Below, piece after piece: positions 16,924-25,153 of a stretch of DNA of 40,053 bases. A model generated the notes under the pieces. The model was not told the origin of the DNA and did no database searches. It saw only the letters and a list, made by a program, of their open reading frames with translations. Each line of letters starts with the position of its first letter. The stretch's first letter is position 1. Position numbers and translations under genes: made by a program. Source of the stretch: Candidatus Gastranaerophilales bacterium (lineage in GTDB: Bacteria > Cyanobacteriota > Vampirovibrionia > Gastranaerophilales > UBA9971); contig JANQEP010000128.1 of the NCBI GenBank assembly GCA_028278305.1, positions 1-40,053 of the forward strand, written 5' to 3'.

Positions 16924-16957
16924 AAAAAACCGACCTGGCAGGTCGATTTTTTATTTT
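16924..16957 (-). terminator. Rho-independent terminator, probably bidirectional
   Basis: Stem CGACCT-GGC-AGGTCG (16931-16945), flanked by A-run on the left and T-run on the right, so it works in either direction. It lies 85 bp past the 53-residue leftward gene, which it most likely ends. Confidence 0.75.
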
Positions 16958-16968
16958 AAGGAAGTAAT

Positions 16969-17010
16969 AAAAAATTTTAAAATGCGTAAGTTTTTATTCT
17001 TTATCCCTTA
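16969..17010. repeat. Dispersed AT-rich repeat (TACGTA family), copy 3
   Basis: AAAAATTTTAAAATGCGTAA then GTTTTTATTCTTTATC is nearly identical to 150-183. Confidence 0.7.
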
Positions 17011-17041
17011 ATAAAGCTATTCAATAATATTTCTTAAAAAC

Positions 17042-17203
17042 TCAGTCTATACTAAAATTTTGTGAGGTTATTTCATTGGATGTTTTCATTTGCTTATATT
17101 TTTTGATGGTTTCAATAACAGCTTCACTGTTTTTGTTGTTTAAAATTTCTTCCAGAAAATTAATAGCAATTGATAAATCCTTTGAAATTTCGGTAGTCCG
17201 CAT
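17042..17203 (-). CDS. 53-residue hypothetical protein
   Basis: A short gene in an otherwise long gap. The product begins MRTTEISKDLSIAINFLEEI and ends SQNFSID. It is predicted almost wholly helical and charged, without cysteines or a membrane segment. A strong Shine-Dalgarno site (AAGGGGAG) lies six bases before the ATG and a terminator lies downstream. These make a real gene more likely than chance. I do not recognise the family. The 300 bp to its right (17204-17503) hold AT-rich sequence with no other gene seen. Confidence 0.6.
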   Translation of the reverse strand: MRTTEISKDLSIAINFLEEILNNKNSEAVIETIKKYKQMKTSNEITSQNFSID

Positions 17204-17503
17204 AAAATTCTCCCCTTAATTAAAGATATTCGCACATTAAAAAATTTTTCAATTATATGCTATACTCAACATCAAAATAATTCGATGATAGAGAACATAA
17301 TATTTTATTTTAAATTTCAATAAAAACTGTTTCATCCTCTATAAAAAGTAACAGCTTAAATAAAAACGCTCACCAGCTATTTTAAAGCTATGTAAACATA
17401 AAAAATAACAAACCTTAAAATTAATTCAAACCCGGTTTAAACTAATTTAAAAATCTTATATACTTATAAATATAACAGTCAGCCCAGATAGGAGAAAATT
17501 TAT

Positions 17504-17926
17504 ATGGAACTTACCATTAACGGGAAAAATATTAATATTACCGATGCATTAAAAGATTATGTCAGGGAAAAATTCGAAAAAATAATAAAACACAACGGGC
17601 ATATAATGAATATAAAGGTAATATTAAGTGTTACCAAAAACCCGAGCGTCAAGAAAAATTCAACTGCTGAAGTGAATTGCTTTCTTAGTGGTTCTATAAT
17701 TAAGATAAAAGAAGACGCAGAGACCATGTATGCGGCTATAGATCTTCTTTCTGACAGACTGGACAGGCAGGTCAGGGAAACAAAGGAAAAATTGATAAAA
17801 AAGAATAAATCCTCAGCTGAGTCCATCAGAACAAGTTCCCTTGAATCTGAAGAAATCATAGAAGAGGAAACCTCCCGGGAAAGCGAGGAAATCCCGGAAG
17901 AGGTAATTAAAATCGAACTTGAATAA
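17504..17926 (+). CDS. hpf: Ribosome hibernation promoting factor, short form with acidic tail
   Basis: Binds idle ribosomes, in the mRNA/tRNA channel of the 30S subunit, during slow growth. Residues 1-100 form the HPF/RaiA domain (MELTINGKNINITDALKDYV, EKIIKH, the basic helix DRQVRETKEKLIKK). The protein ends at 140 residues. Long HPF has a C-terminal dimerisation domain ending near 180-190 residues. Here there is only an acidic tail (SLESEEIIEEETSRESEEIP), so it should be unable to form dimers by the usual route. ATAGGAG precedes the ATG, and a strong terminator follows. Confidence 0.9.
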   Translation: MELTINGKNINITDALKDYVREKFEKIIKHNGHIMNIKVILSVTKNPSVKKNSTAEVNCFLSGSIIKIKEDAETMYAAIDLLSDRLDRQVRETKEKLIKKNKSSAESIRTSSLESEEIIEEETSRESEEIPEEVIKIELE

Positions 17927-17953
17927 TTCTTTTATTTTATATAACTTACTTTC

Positions 17954-17983
17954 AAAGGCAATACTTTTAAAAGTATTGCCTTT
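17954..17983 (+). terminator. Terminator of hpf
   Basis: A perfect 30-base palindrome (AAAGGCAATACTTTT and its complement), 27 bp past the hpf stop. It ends in TTT followed by AT-rich sequence. Confidence 0.7.
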
Positions 17984-18049
17984 ATTAAAATAAACAAATA
18001 TAATATCCGTAATTTAATAAAAACAAAATTCAGAATTTGAGGTTTTTAT

Positions 18050-18334
18050 ATGAAGAATAGTTTAATGGCACTGGTATTTTCAGCTGTTTTATTTTTAAAT
18101 TCTTCCGCATTTGCATCTGTTGAATACTGTACGCATAATGGCGAAAAGCAGCTTTGTTTTGCCGGAGAGATAATGGAAGAAGTTTTTAAGGAAGCGGCAA
18201 AAGAAACGGTTAATACGCTGGGAAAACGTTTTATAAAAAAATACCTTAAGGAAAAACAGCCGGATAATGGTCAAAGCGAAGAAAATGCAGCTAATCAGGA
18301 TCCTTCTGAATCAAAAGGCTCAGAAGAATCTTAG
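18050..18334 (+). CDS. Small secreted hypothetical protein
   Basis: A 94-residue protein with a clear signal peptide. MKNS is followed by a hydrophobic core (LMALVFSAVLFLNS) and a likely cleavage site after AFA, at residue 23. The mature part is about 70 residues with Cys27 and Cys36, which could form a disulfide, an amphipathic helix rich in lysine (EVFKEAAKETVNTLGKRFIK), and a low-complexity Glu/Asn/Ser tail. I do not recognise the family. GAGG lies before the ATG. Its stop overlaps the stop of the next convergent gene by 4 bases. Confidence 0.7.
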   Translation: MKNSLMALVFSAVLFLNSSAFASVEYCTHNGEKQLCFAGEIMEEVFKEAAKETVNTLGKRFIKKYLKEKQPDNGQSEENAANQDPSESKGSEES

Positions 18335-18699
18335 ATTTTTCTTCCTCGTGAGCTTATGATAGCAAGAAAAAGACTGAGTGAAGGTTGATAACTTTTTATG
18401 TAACCGTGATGGTCTTTCATTATTCTTTTTATTAACCGCATAACTTTAACATCAACAGAAGTGTTTTGGGTTATGATCTCGACTAAACCTACTTTTGGTA
18501 GGATTCCCACTCTTGTTGTAGGCTTATTATCTCGTCCCGTACTAATTAAAACATTCTCAGCTCCTACTAATTTCTCAACTTCTCCTAATATTTTAGAGTG
18601 AGTAGCATCATATTCATGCCGTGTGATCAACGTATGAGTGCCTTTAAAGGCAGGAGTATTACTGTATCTGGCAGAGACGGGGTTAATTGAGTTTAGCAT
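18331..18699 (-). CDS. Hypothetical protein with 'NPV...FKG' N-terminus
   Basis: A 122-residue protein of unknown function. It opens MLNSINPVSARYSNTPAFKG, a short N-terminal sorting-like segment of a type I associate with Vampirovibrionia/Gastranaerophilales proteins. The rest is a compact alpha/beta domain (SKILGEVEKLVGAENVLIST, VGILPKVGLVEIITQNTSVD). AAGGAT precedes the ATG. The related segment in the 595-residue repeat protein at 33575-35362 suggests a shared localisation signal. That role is inference. Confidence 0.7.
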   Translation of the reverse strand: MLNSINPVSARYSNTPAFKGTHTLITRHEYDATHSKILGEVEKLVGAENVLISTGRDNKPTTRVGILPKVGLVEIITQNTSVDVKVMRLIKRIMKDHHGYIKSYQPSLSLFLAIISSRGRKI

Positions 18700-18806
18700 A
18701 ACTTATCCTTAAATGTTTTTACTTTTTTATGTATAGTTAAAAACTCATAAAAAAATAAATTTACTTAAATTTTTATGGATTTTTATGGATTTCTTACAAA
18801 AATTAA

Positions 18807-18848
18807 TTGATTTTGATATAAAATCACGTGATTTTATATCAAAATCAA
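18807..18848. repeat. Perfect 42-base palindrome centred on CACGTG
   Basis: The left half TTGATTTTGATATAAAATCA plus C is followed at once by its exact complement, with no loop. It lies in the 350-bp gap between two leftward genes, downstream of htrA. The gap also contains a direct repeat of TTTTTATGGA (18774-18793 region), a TACGTA-family repeat and no gene that I can see. It could be an operator, a cruciform or a transcript-end hairpin. Confidence 0.85.
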
Positions 18849-18903
18849 AATAAATTTGAATATTTTTTATCAAATTAAAAATTAAGAGTGAGCGGCGGGA
18901 AAT

Positions 18904-18950
18904 GATTTTTGAAAAATTTTACGTAAGAATTTTTTCTTTATTCCTTACTT
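18904..18950. repeat. Dispersed AT-rich repeat (TACGTA family), copy 4
   Basis: GATTTTTGAAAAATTTTACG then TAAGAATTTTTTCTTTATTC and CTTACTT. This is the most complete copy and defines the family. It lies past the htrA 3' end. Confidence 0.75.
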
Positions 18951-19049
18951 CCTTATACAGAGTTTCACGTCTTGCGATGACATTAAGTAACCCCCTGCTC
19001 GTTTGTTCAACATAGGTTTTGCTTAAGATAGAAATATTAACACTCAATA

Positions 19050-20255
19050 TTAATGTTTTTCAGTTTCCTGCCAGTTGCCCAGCTTAATTTCCTTACCTAT
19101 CATTTTTCCCTCTCTTAAAACCTGGACGTTTATGGTATCGCCGACTTTTTTATTTTTAATTGAATCCTGAACCGCTTTAGGATCATTGAATTTTTTACCG
19201 TCGATTCTCTGGAGAATATCACCGGCTTGCAGCCCGTAAACGTCTGCCGGGCTGCCGGATATTATTCTGCTTATAACAATACCTTCTGTATTTGCCGGGA
19301 CTCCCAGCGCTCTGGCAAGTTCTTCGGTCATCGGGCTCATTGCGACTCCCAGCCAGGGATGACCTATCGTCTCACCTGATTTTAGCTGTTCCACTATTTT
19401 TTTAGCGGTATTAATAGGAATTGCAAAGCCTATGTTTTGCGCTGACCCGATTATTGCCGTGTTAATTCCCACGACTTCTCCTTTGATGTTAAGAAGCGGT
19501 CCTCCTGAGTTTCCGGGGTTAATTGCGGCGTCGGTCTGGATAAAACTTACATTGGATAGCTCCGGAATATCCCTGCTTATTGCGCTTATGATTCCCAGTG
19601 TTACCGTATGATGAAGCCCATGGGGACTTCCTACAGCTATAGCCCATTGCCCGGGTCTTATCCTGGAACTGTCGCTTAATTTTGCAGGTATTAAGCCTTT
19701 TTCCTTGATTTTTATAACCGCAAGATCGCTATATTTATCTTTTCCGACCAGATCAGCCTTATATTCTTTTTCATTCTTTGTTTTAACCGTTATTTCCGAC
19801 GCGCTCTGCACAACGTGATAGTTTGTAAGTATATAGCCGTCTTCAGATATCACGGTTCCTGATCCTGTCCCGGTAGTTCTTCTCTTAAGGGGGGGAACGG
19901 GAAAATTAAACTCCCTGGGTTCAAATCCAAAAAAATGCCTGAACATCTCGTCTTCAAAAAAGAATTGACGCGGGTCCTGAACTATTTTTTGCTCGACTTT
20001 TGTTGTTATATGTACAACAGAGGGAGAAATTTTCTCTACAATGTCAGCAATTATATCAGAATCATTGAAAAAATTCTTTTCCACTTTAGTTTGAATTTTG
20101 GACTCAGGGCATTCGCAGTCTTTAGAGTTAACTGCAGCCGTGGGCAGGTTCGGCGGAATTATGAAAAAACTTATTGTTGTTGAGCAAATAATACAAATTA
20201 ATATAATCCCTAAATTTTTAAGTAATTCTCTTTTAAAATCAGAATTGATTTTCAT
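19050..20255 (-). CDS. HtrA/Deg-family serine protease with one PDZ domain
   Basis: A membrane-anchored periplasmic protease/chaperone for damaged proteins. The 401-residue form starting at 20255 is preferred because AGGGAG lies right before that ATG. A further upstream ATG at 20312 has no such site. An N-terminal hydrophobic segment (NLGIILICIICSTTISFFII) anchors it. The trypsin-like triad is complete: His in ILTNYHVV, Asp in YSDLAVIKI and Ser in AINPGNSGGPLL. One PDZ domain (about 300-390) follows, with ISGSPADVYGLQAGDILQRIDG. This resembles DegS/HhoA-type proteases. It is next to no obvious partner. Confidence 0.94.
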   Translation of the reverse strand: MKINSDFKRELLKNLGIILICIICSTTISFFIIPPNLPTAAVNSKDCECPESKIQTKVEKNFFNDSDIIADIVEKISPSVVHITTKVEQKIVQDPRQFFFEDEMFRHFFGFEPREFNFPVPPLKRRTTGTGSGTVISEDGYILTNYHVVQSASEITVKTKNEKEYKADLVGKDKYSDLAVIKIKEKGLIPAKLSDSSRIRPGQWAIAVGSPHGLHHTVTLGIISAISRDIPELSNVSFIQTDAAINPGNSGGPLLNIKGEVVGINTAIIGSAQNIGFAIPINTAKKIVEQLKSGETIGHPWLGVAMSPMTEELARALGVPANTEGIVISRIISGSPADVYGLQAGDILQRIDGKKFNDPKAVQDSIKNKKVGDTINVQVLREGKMIGKEIKLGNWQETEKH

Positions 20256-20350
20256 ATTATGTCTCCCTTTTAATTTTTTTAGCATTAAATATATTTTAAT
20301 TTTACTGATCAAAAATTTTTAGTAAACTAGCTGATTCTCTTTAAAAATTA

Positions 20351-20384
20351 ATCTTACTCGAATTACTGATTAGCCCCAATCACG
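20351..20384. repeat. Repeat fragment with imperfect hairpin
   Basis: ATCTTACTCGAATT is identical to a stretch at 25119-25132. The following bases fold into an imperfect hairpin (AATTACTGATT with AATCACGAATT). It is past the ROK kinase stop. Confidence 0.5.
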
Positions 20385-20418
20385 AATTAGCTTAAAAACA
20401 ATTATAGTTTTATAAAAA

Positions 20419-21381
20419 TTATTTAAACTCTTGTGCATAATATTTTTCGAGAAGTGCTGCTCCGAGCAGTCCGGAAAAATCCTTTAAGCCGGTTCGGGTA
20501 ATTTTAGTGCCTGCCGAAGGCATTGCAAGAGACTTTGCATGGGCTTTTTTTACAGTTATATCATAGAAAAAATCTACTGCTTCTATAAGTCCTCCCCCCA
20601 GTATAATCAATTCCGGGTTATAAAAATTGATTATTGAAGCTATACCGTTGCTTAAGTATTCTGATGCTTCTGTTATGGCATTAAATACTATTTCATCATT
20701 CAGCTCAAGAGCTCTTTTAATATGTTTAGACTTAATTGAGCCATTTTCAGTTAAAAATTTTGAAATTACAGAGCTGTGCCCTTTTTTTATAGAGCCGATT
20801 ATTCTTTTTTCAATTGCGGTTCTTGAGGCATAAGCTTCAAGACAACCGTTTCCTCCGCATCCACAGGGTCTGCCTCCGGAATCAATTATAATATGACCTA
20901 TTTCACCTGCTGTTCCGGAAACTCCGCTATATATCTTACCGTTGCATAAGATTCCCGAGCCTACTCCCGTTCCTACAAATATACATACAAGGTTTTTAAA
21001 TCCTACCCCGTTTCCGAATGTAATTTCGCCTATTGTTGCTACTTCAACATCATTACCTGCAAAAACAGGTATTTTAAACTGATTTTCAAGAATTTCACCT
21101 AATTTCAGGTTAAAGCAATTTAAGTTAGGCGCATGAACCAGAATTCTTTTATCTCTATCAACCTGTCCTGCGGCTCCAATTCCTATAGAAGAAATTTCTG
21201 AGGGAGTAATTTGTGATTCACAAATTGTTTTTTCTACAGCTTCTGATATTTTCTCCATTATGGATTCATTGCCCTGGGTTTTCTTTTTGACGGAAGTTAA
21301 AACTTCTCCGGTTTCCGTATTTACAAGTCCGGCTAATATTTTTGTACCGCCAAGATCGATTCCTATAGAATATTTTTTCAT
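20419..21381 (-). CDS. ROK-family glucokinase
   Basis: Phosphorylates glucose, or a related hexose, with ATP. The 320-residue protein starts with the phosphate motif IGIDLGGTKILAGL. It has the catalytic Asp in VFAGNDVEVA, the second nucleotide loop FVGTGVGSGI, His in EIGHI and the ROK zinc signature CGCGGNGCLE. Length and layout match glucokinase-type members. Other ROK sugars are possible. It could act on glucose released by the debranching enzyme in this window. It sits between htrA and a TPR gene, all leftward. A terminator at 21504-21553 separates it from the TPR gene. Confidence 0.9.
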   Translation of the reverse strand: MKKYSIGIDLGGTKILAGLVNTETGEVLTSVKKKTQGNESIMEKISEAVEKTICESQITPSEISSIGIGAAGQVDRDKRILVHAPNLNCFNLKLGEILENQFKIPVFAGNDVEVATIGEITFGNGVGFKNLVCIFVGTGVGSGILCNGKIYSGVSGTAGEIGHIIIDSGGRPCGCGGNGCLEAYASRTAIEKRIIGSIKKGHSSVISKFLTENGSIKSKHIKRALELNDEIVFNAITEASEYLSNGIASIINFYNPELIILGGGLIEAVDFFYDITVKKAHAKSLAMPSAGTKITRTGLKDFSGLLGAALLEKYYAQEFK

Positions 21382-21503
21382 AATTCACTTATCCCCTTAA
21401 AATACCAGAACTTACCAATACTCAATATACTAACACTTCCAGCTTTTCTCTACAATTTTTAACTTTTATACCGGTTCAAAAAATAAGGATGTAAGGAGGT
21501 AAT

Positions 21504-21553
21504 AAAAAAAGCGAGGATTGCCTACTACTAGCTTCGGCAATCCTCGCTTTTTC
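21504..21553 (-). terminator. Strong bidirectional terminator
   Basis: A 17-bp stem (AAAAAGCGAGGATTGCC and its complement, 21506-21522 and 21536-21552) with a 13-base loop, bordered by A-run and T-run. It ends the leftward TPR gene before the glucokinase gene. Confidence 0.85.
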
Positions 21554-21621
21554 TGGAAATAAATTATAAATTATTTAAAGTTAAAAATAATTACCTGAAA
21601 TTACTATTTTTTATTAGATCC

Positions 21622-22650
21622 TTAATTCAGTTTTTGCAGAGCTTTTAAAGCTTCTTTATCTGCAGGGTCGAGCTCCAGGCACTTAGAATAAAATTTCTTT
21701 GCAAGTTTTTTATAGTCAAGCATTTCCAGCGTTAATGCTATGTTAAAATAAATATCCGCTTTTTCAGGTGCAAGTTCCATTGCTTTTTTAAAGCAATCGA
21801 TAGCTTTATGGTAATTTTTTTCTTTATAGTAAATATTGCCAAGGTTATAGTAAGCATGCATAAAATCAGGTTTTAAGAGCATAACTTTTTTCAGTTTTTT
21901 TTCGGCACCTGCAAAATCATTATGTTTATACAGGCAAATAGCATATGTATAAAGAATTTTAAAATTATCGGGTGAAATTTTCTCAGCCCGCTCAAGAAGT
22001 TCGTATGCTTTTTGTGTATTGCCTTTTCTTATATAGAGTTTAGCTATATTTGAAAGGTTTTGGGCATTATAAGCAATTCTTTCTAATTCCAGGAGTATCT
22101 GTTGTATTTCAGGGGAATCTTTTTGATTTTTTATTAAACCGGCGGCTTTTTTTAGCTTTTCACTAAATTCATTGCGGTTTGAGTCAGAGAATAAGTTTAT
22201 TTCAGCCCTTTTTTTTGGGTCCGGATTCTGTGTTTTACTTGCAATCCGGGAACCGTATAAAGCTATGTTATGTATTCCAGAATGATCATGCCGCTTTTGA
22301 GGGGTAATAACAATTTCTTTTTCTTTCTTCTGTTGAAGCCTGGAAAAAATATCCGGCTCAAACTTAGGATTTTTTACGGAAAAAATTTCATCGTAATTCA
22401 AAGAACCGGTATTCAGATCGAAATTGCTGAAATAAAGCTTTTCCAGGTCAATTTCAATATTTTCATTTTCGATAACCAGTGTGTCATGAAACCCGGCAAA
22501 TTCTTCCCTGGTTACTCTGACGTTAAATGGCTCTGCCCGGTCTTCATTATTTTTCAGGGAATACGCAGATGCTTCACTATATAATCCCATGCCGGATAAA
22601 AGGCATGTAATAGTAAAAATAACTGATAATTTTATAAAATAAATTTTCAA
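21622..22650 (-). CDS. Secreted TPR-repeat protein
   Basis: A 342-residue protein with a signal peptide (hydrophobic core IKLSVIFTITCLLSGMGL, cleavage likely after ASA). A linker without recognised domain follows. From about 190 come four or more tetratricopeptide repeats (e.g. AYYNLGNIYYKEKNYHKAID and ADIYFNIALTLEMLDYKKLA), which serve protein binding. The start is TTG, supported by AGGAT upstream, because no ATG lies nearby. Location is probably periplasmic or outer surface. The partner is unknown. Confidence 0.85.
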   Translation of the reverse strand: MKIYFIKLSVIFTITCLLSGMGLYSEASAYSLKNNEDRAEPFNVRVTREEFAGFHDTLVIENENIEIDLEKLYFSNFDLNTGSLNYDEIFSVKNPKFEPDIFSRLQQKKEKEIVITPQKRHDHSGIHNIALYGSRIASKTQNPDPKKRAEINLFSDSNRNEFSEKLKKAAGLIKNQKDSPEIQQILLELERIAYNAQNLSNIAKLYIRKGNTQKAYELLERAEKISPDNFKILYTYAICLYKHNDFAGAEKKLKKVMLLKPDFMHAYYNLGNIYYKEKNYHKAIDCFKKAMELAPEKADIYFNIALTLEMLDYKKLAKKFYSKCLELDPADKEALKALQKLN

Positions 22651-22820
22651 AAATTTATATCCTGAAACAAATTATTCTTAATTTTATTGTAAGAAATTTT
22701 CGTAAAAAAGCCAATTTAATAAGGTTTTACTTATTTTCCGGGATCGCTTGTTAATCATAATTTCCTATTATGGGCTCAGAAAAACATATAATTTTTTGAA
22801 ATATTCTTGTAGAAAACCTC

Positions 22821-22848
22821 TTGCACATTTTAGCATTATAAATATAAT
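22821..22848 (+). promoter_or_regulatory. Promoter of the HU gene
   Basis: TTGCAC (22821-22826), a 16-base spacer and TATAAT (22843-22848), about 40 bp before the ATG. Confidence 0.7.
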
Positions 22849-22888
22849 AATAGTTGCGGTTTATTGTTTTTTTTGAAAGGAGATATCC

Positions 22889-23164
22889 ATGAATAAGGAA
22901 GAATTAGTACAAGAGGTAGCAAAGAAAGCTAAAGTTACTCAGAAAGAAGTTTCTGAAGTATTATCAGTTTTCGTAGACGTGGTAGAAAGAACAGTTTCAA
23001 AAGGTAAAAAAGTTACATTAGTAGGTTTTGGAACTTTTGAAGCCCGTAAGAGATCCGCAAGAACAGGCAGAAATCCACAAACAGGTAAAGAAATTAAAAT
23101 TCCTGCAAAAACTGTTCCCGCATTCTCAGCCGGTAAAAAATTCAAAGAAATGGTTAACAAGTAG
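22889..23164 (+). CDS. hup: HU-family DNA-binding protein
   Basis: A nucleoid protein that bends and compacts DNA as a dimer. The 91-residue protein starts MNKEELVQEVAKKAKVTQKE. It has the VTLVGFGTFEARKRSARTGR strand and the DNA-intercalating arm with RNPQTGKEIKIPA, including the conserved proline. It ends with FSAGKKFKEMVN. A perfect Shine-Dalgarno site (AAAGGAGAT, 22876-22884), a good promoter and a terminator downstream show a monocistronic, well-expressed gene. Confidence 0.97.
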   Translation: MNKEELVQEVAKKAKVTQKEVSEVLSVFVDVVERTVSKGKKVTLVGFGTFEARKRSARTGRNPQTGKEIKIPAKTVPAFSAGKKFKEMVNK

Positions 23165-23185
23165 AAACCCGTTGAATTTCATTAA

Positions 23186-23226
23186 AAAAATGAGGCTGTC
23201 TATAGTTTTAAGACAGCCTCATTTTT
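23186..23226 (+). terminator. Terminator of the HU gene
   Basis: A 16-bp stem (AAAAATGAGGCTGTCT and its complement) with a 9-base loop and T-run. It lies between the convergent HU and dnaJ genes and can serve both. Confidence 0.9.
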
Positions 23227-23255
23227 ATACCGCTTAATTTTTACGCATTTTATTT

Positions 23256-24383
23256 TTAAGATTTTGTAAAAACGCCTTTGATTTTATCTATAAAAGGTTC
23301 TTTTTTTGATTTTTCCTTTTCTATATCAGTCAAACGTTCAAATATTTTTCTTTCCTCCTCAGTAAGATTTATTGGAGTTTGAACATTTAGCTTTATAAAC
23401 TGGTCACCTCTTCTGGACGGGGCGTTTAAGTATGGGATTCCTGTTGCTTTTATACTCAAAACAGTTCCTGTCTGTGTCCCGGGCTGAATTTTAAGGGGCT
23501 TATTGCCGTCTACAGTTTCAACTTCTATGGTATCACCAAGAGCAGCCTGTGAAAAAGTTATTGATTTTTCCAGGTATATGTTTACACCATCTCTTTTAAA
23601 AAGTTTATGCGGTTTAACATAGAGAATTACATAAATATCTCCGGGAGGTCCGCCGTTTTTTCCGGAATCGCCTTCTCCGCTTATTCTTAATTTGTTTCCA
23701 TTATCTACACCAGCTGGAATTTTTATGTTTATTACCTTAGAAACATCTACCCTGCCTTCACCACGACATTTTTTACAGGGGTTAGAGATTATCTGTCCTG
23801 CACCTCTACATTGCGGGCAGGTTGAAACCTGTGTAAAATGTCCCAGAATAGTCTGGGTAGTCTGCTGAACCTGTCCTGTACCTCGGCAGGTCGGGCAAGT
23901 TGTCGGGTTTGTTCCCGGTTCTACGCCTTTGCCTGCACATCTGTCACAGTTTTCGAGATGATTTATTTCAACGTCTTTTTCTACACCAAAAACAGCTTCT
24001 TCAAATTCTATCTGAAAATCAAGTCTTAAGTCACTTCCTCTTCTCGGGGCATTGGGGTTTTGTCTTGCCGCTCCGAAACCTCCTCCAAAAAAGGTATTTA
24101 AAATTTCGCTTAAATCGCCAAAACCAAAATCAAACGGTCCGTGAAAATCATATCCGGCATTTTTAAGCCCGTCTACTCCATATCTGTCATAAAGTGAACG
24201 CTTCTCATCATCCATCAAAACTTCATATGCCTGCCCCAGTTCTTTAAAATCCTCTTCTGCCGTGGGTGTTTTATTTACGTCCGGATGAAGTTCACGGGCT
24301 TTTTTTCTGAACGCGCTTTTTATTTCGTCTTTTGACGCACTATTTGAAACACCCAGAATTTCATAATAATCTTTATTACTCAT
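23256..24383 (-). CDS. dnaJ: Molecular chaperone DnaJ
   Basis: Hsp40 co-chaperone that delivers substrates to DnaK and stimulates its ATPase. The J domain (1-70) has the His33-Pro34-Asp35 motif. A Gly/Phe-rich linker follows (GGGFGAARQ region). Four CxxCxGxG repeats (CDRCAGKG, CPTCRGTG, CPQCRGAG, CKKCRGEG) form the zinc-finger domain. The C-terminal substrate-binding domains follow. The length, 375 residues, is normal. It is 17 bp downstream of grpE in the same direction. No dnaK or hrcA is in the window. Confidence 0.97.
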   Translation of the reverse strand: MSNKDYYEILGVSNSASKDEIKSAFRKKARELHPDVNKTPTAEEDFKELGQAYEVLMDDEKRSLYDRYGVDGLKNAGYDFHGPFDFGFGDLSEILNTFFGGGFGAARQNPNAPRRGSDLRLDFQIEFEEAVFGVEKDVEINHLENCDRCAGKGVEPGTNPTTCPTCRGTGQVQQTTQTILGHFTQVSTCPQCRGAGQIISNPCKKCRGEGRVDVSKVINIKIPAGVDNGNKLRISGEGDSGKNGGPPGDIYVILYVKPHKLFKRDGVNIYLEKSITFSQAALGDTIEVETVDGNKPLKIQPGTQTGTVLSIKATGIPYLNAPSRRGDQFIKLNVQTPINLTEEERKIFERLTDIEKEKSKKEPFIDKIKGVFTKS

Positions 24384-24400
24384 ATTTTTTTGTTTTACAA

Positions 24401-24997
24401 CTACTCTTTTACCGCTACATTAACCATTGCAGGTCTTACAGTTCTGTCATGCAATTTATATCCGCTCTGAAGCTCTGAAATTATGGAATGATCGTCATGC
24501 TCATCTGTTGGAGTTTGCATAACAGCCTCATGCAATTTAGGGTCAAATTCCTGACCGACTGTCTCAATCTTTTCCAGTCCTATTTTATCAAGTGAGTCAA
24601 TTATCTGCTTTTGAATTGCCTCAAAGCTTTCTTTTAATTTTTGACAATCATCAAGTTCCCGAAAAGATTTTTCTGCTCTTTCTATTGTATCAAGAATAGG
24701 CAAAAGTTTCTTCATGGTATCTTCAGCTCCATATTTTAAAAGAGCTTCTCTTTCCTGAGCCTGTCTTTTCCTGTAATTGTCAAAATCTGCTGCAAGTCTT
24801 ACATATTGTGCTTTCTGATTCTCAAGTTGTTCTTCCAGTTGTGCATAACGTATTTTTAAGCTCTCTATTTCCTGGTCAGAAACAGCTTCTACTTGTTTTC
24901 CTTCTGAACTTTCACCGGCATCAGTTTCCTGAGAAAACGGATTTTCTTCTATCTCATTATTTTCATCGTTGATTTCAACTTTTTCTTTTTTTGTCAT
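24401..24997 (-). CDS. grpE: Nucleotide exchange factor GrpE
   Basis: Releases ADP from DnaK. The 198-residue form starting at MTKKEKVEIND is preferred because AGAGGAG lies just before it, and the likely transcription start (about 25039) is downstream of the longer alternative at 25045. An acidic N-terminal stretch is followed by a long coiled coil (QLEEQLENQKAQYVRLAADF) with the family motif DFDNYRKRQ. The C-terminal beta domain has DPKLHEAVMQ and GYKLHDRTVRPAMVNVA. It is first in the grpE-dnaJ operon. Confidence 0.95.
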   Translation of the reverse strand: MTKKEKVEINDENNEIEENPFSQETDAGESSEGKQVEAVSDQEIESLKIRYAQLEEQLENQKAQYVRLAADFDNYRKRQAQEREALLKYGAEDTMKKLLPILDTIERAEKSFRELDDCQKLKESFEAIQKQIIDSLDKIGLEKIETVGQEFDPKLHEAVMQTPTDEHDDHSIISELQSGYKLHDRTVRPAMVNVAVKE

Positions 24998-25045
24998 TAA
25001 AAGACTCCTCTTGCTAAAAGTCTGTTTTAAATAATATCCCCGCAT

Positions 25046-25051
25046 ATTATA
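25046..25051 (-). promoter_or_regulatory. -10 element of the grpE-dnaJ operon
   Basis: A TATAAT on the minus strand about 50 bp before the grpE ATG, with a weak CTGTAA 17 bases upstream of it. No CIRCE inverted repeat was found. Confidence 0.5.
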
Positions 25052-25122
25052 CAGCTTAATTCAGGGATTTACAGAAAAATAAACATTATTTTAATATTTG
25101 GTTTTGAATTCAAAAATATCTT

Positions 25123-25153
25123 ACTCGAATTGCTAATTCGCGACTCGAGTTAA
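25123..25153. repeat. CTCGAATTGCTAATT repeat copy
   Basis: ACTCGAATTGCTAATTCGCG then ACTCGAGTTAA. It combines the parts seen separately at 35434-35466 and 35590-35608. The 273-bp gap also holds a small hairpin (ACGAAG...CTTCGT near 25180-25197) and no gene. Confidence 0.7.

Noticed and set aside
19050-20312. Longer HtrA start at 20312
   Set aside because: The internal ATG at 20255 has AGGGAG directly upstream and is followed by the basic-hydrophobic anchor expected at the N-terminus.
24401-25045. Longer GrpE start at 25045
   Set aside because: The likely -10 element at 25046-25051 would place this start upstream of the transcript, while the ATG at 24997 has AGAGGAG.
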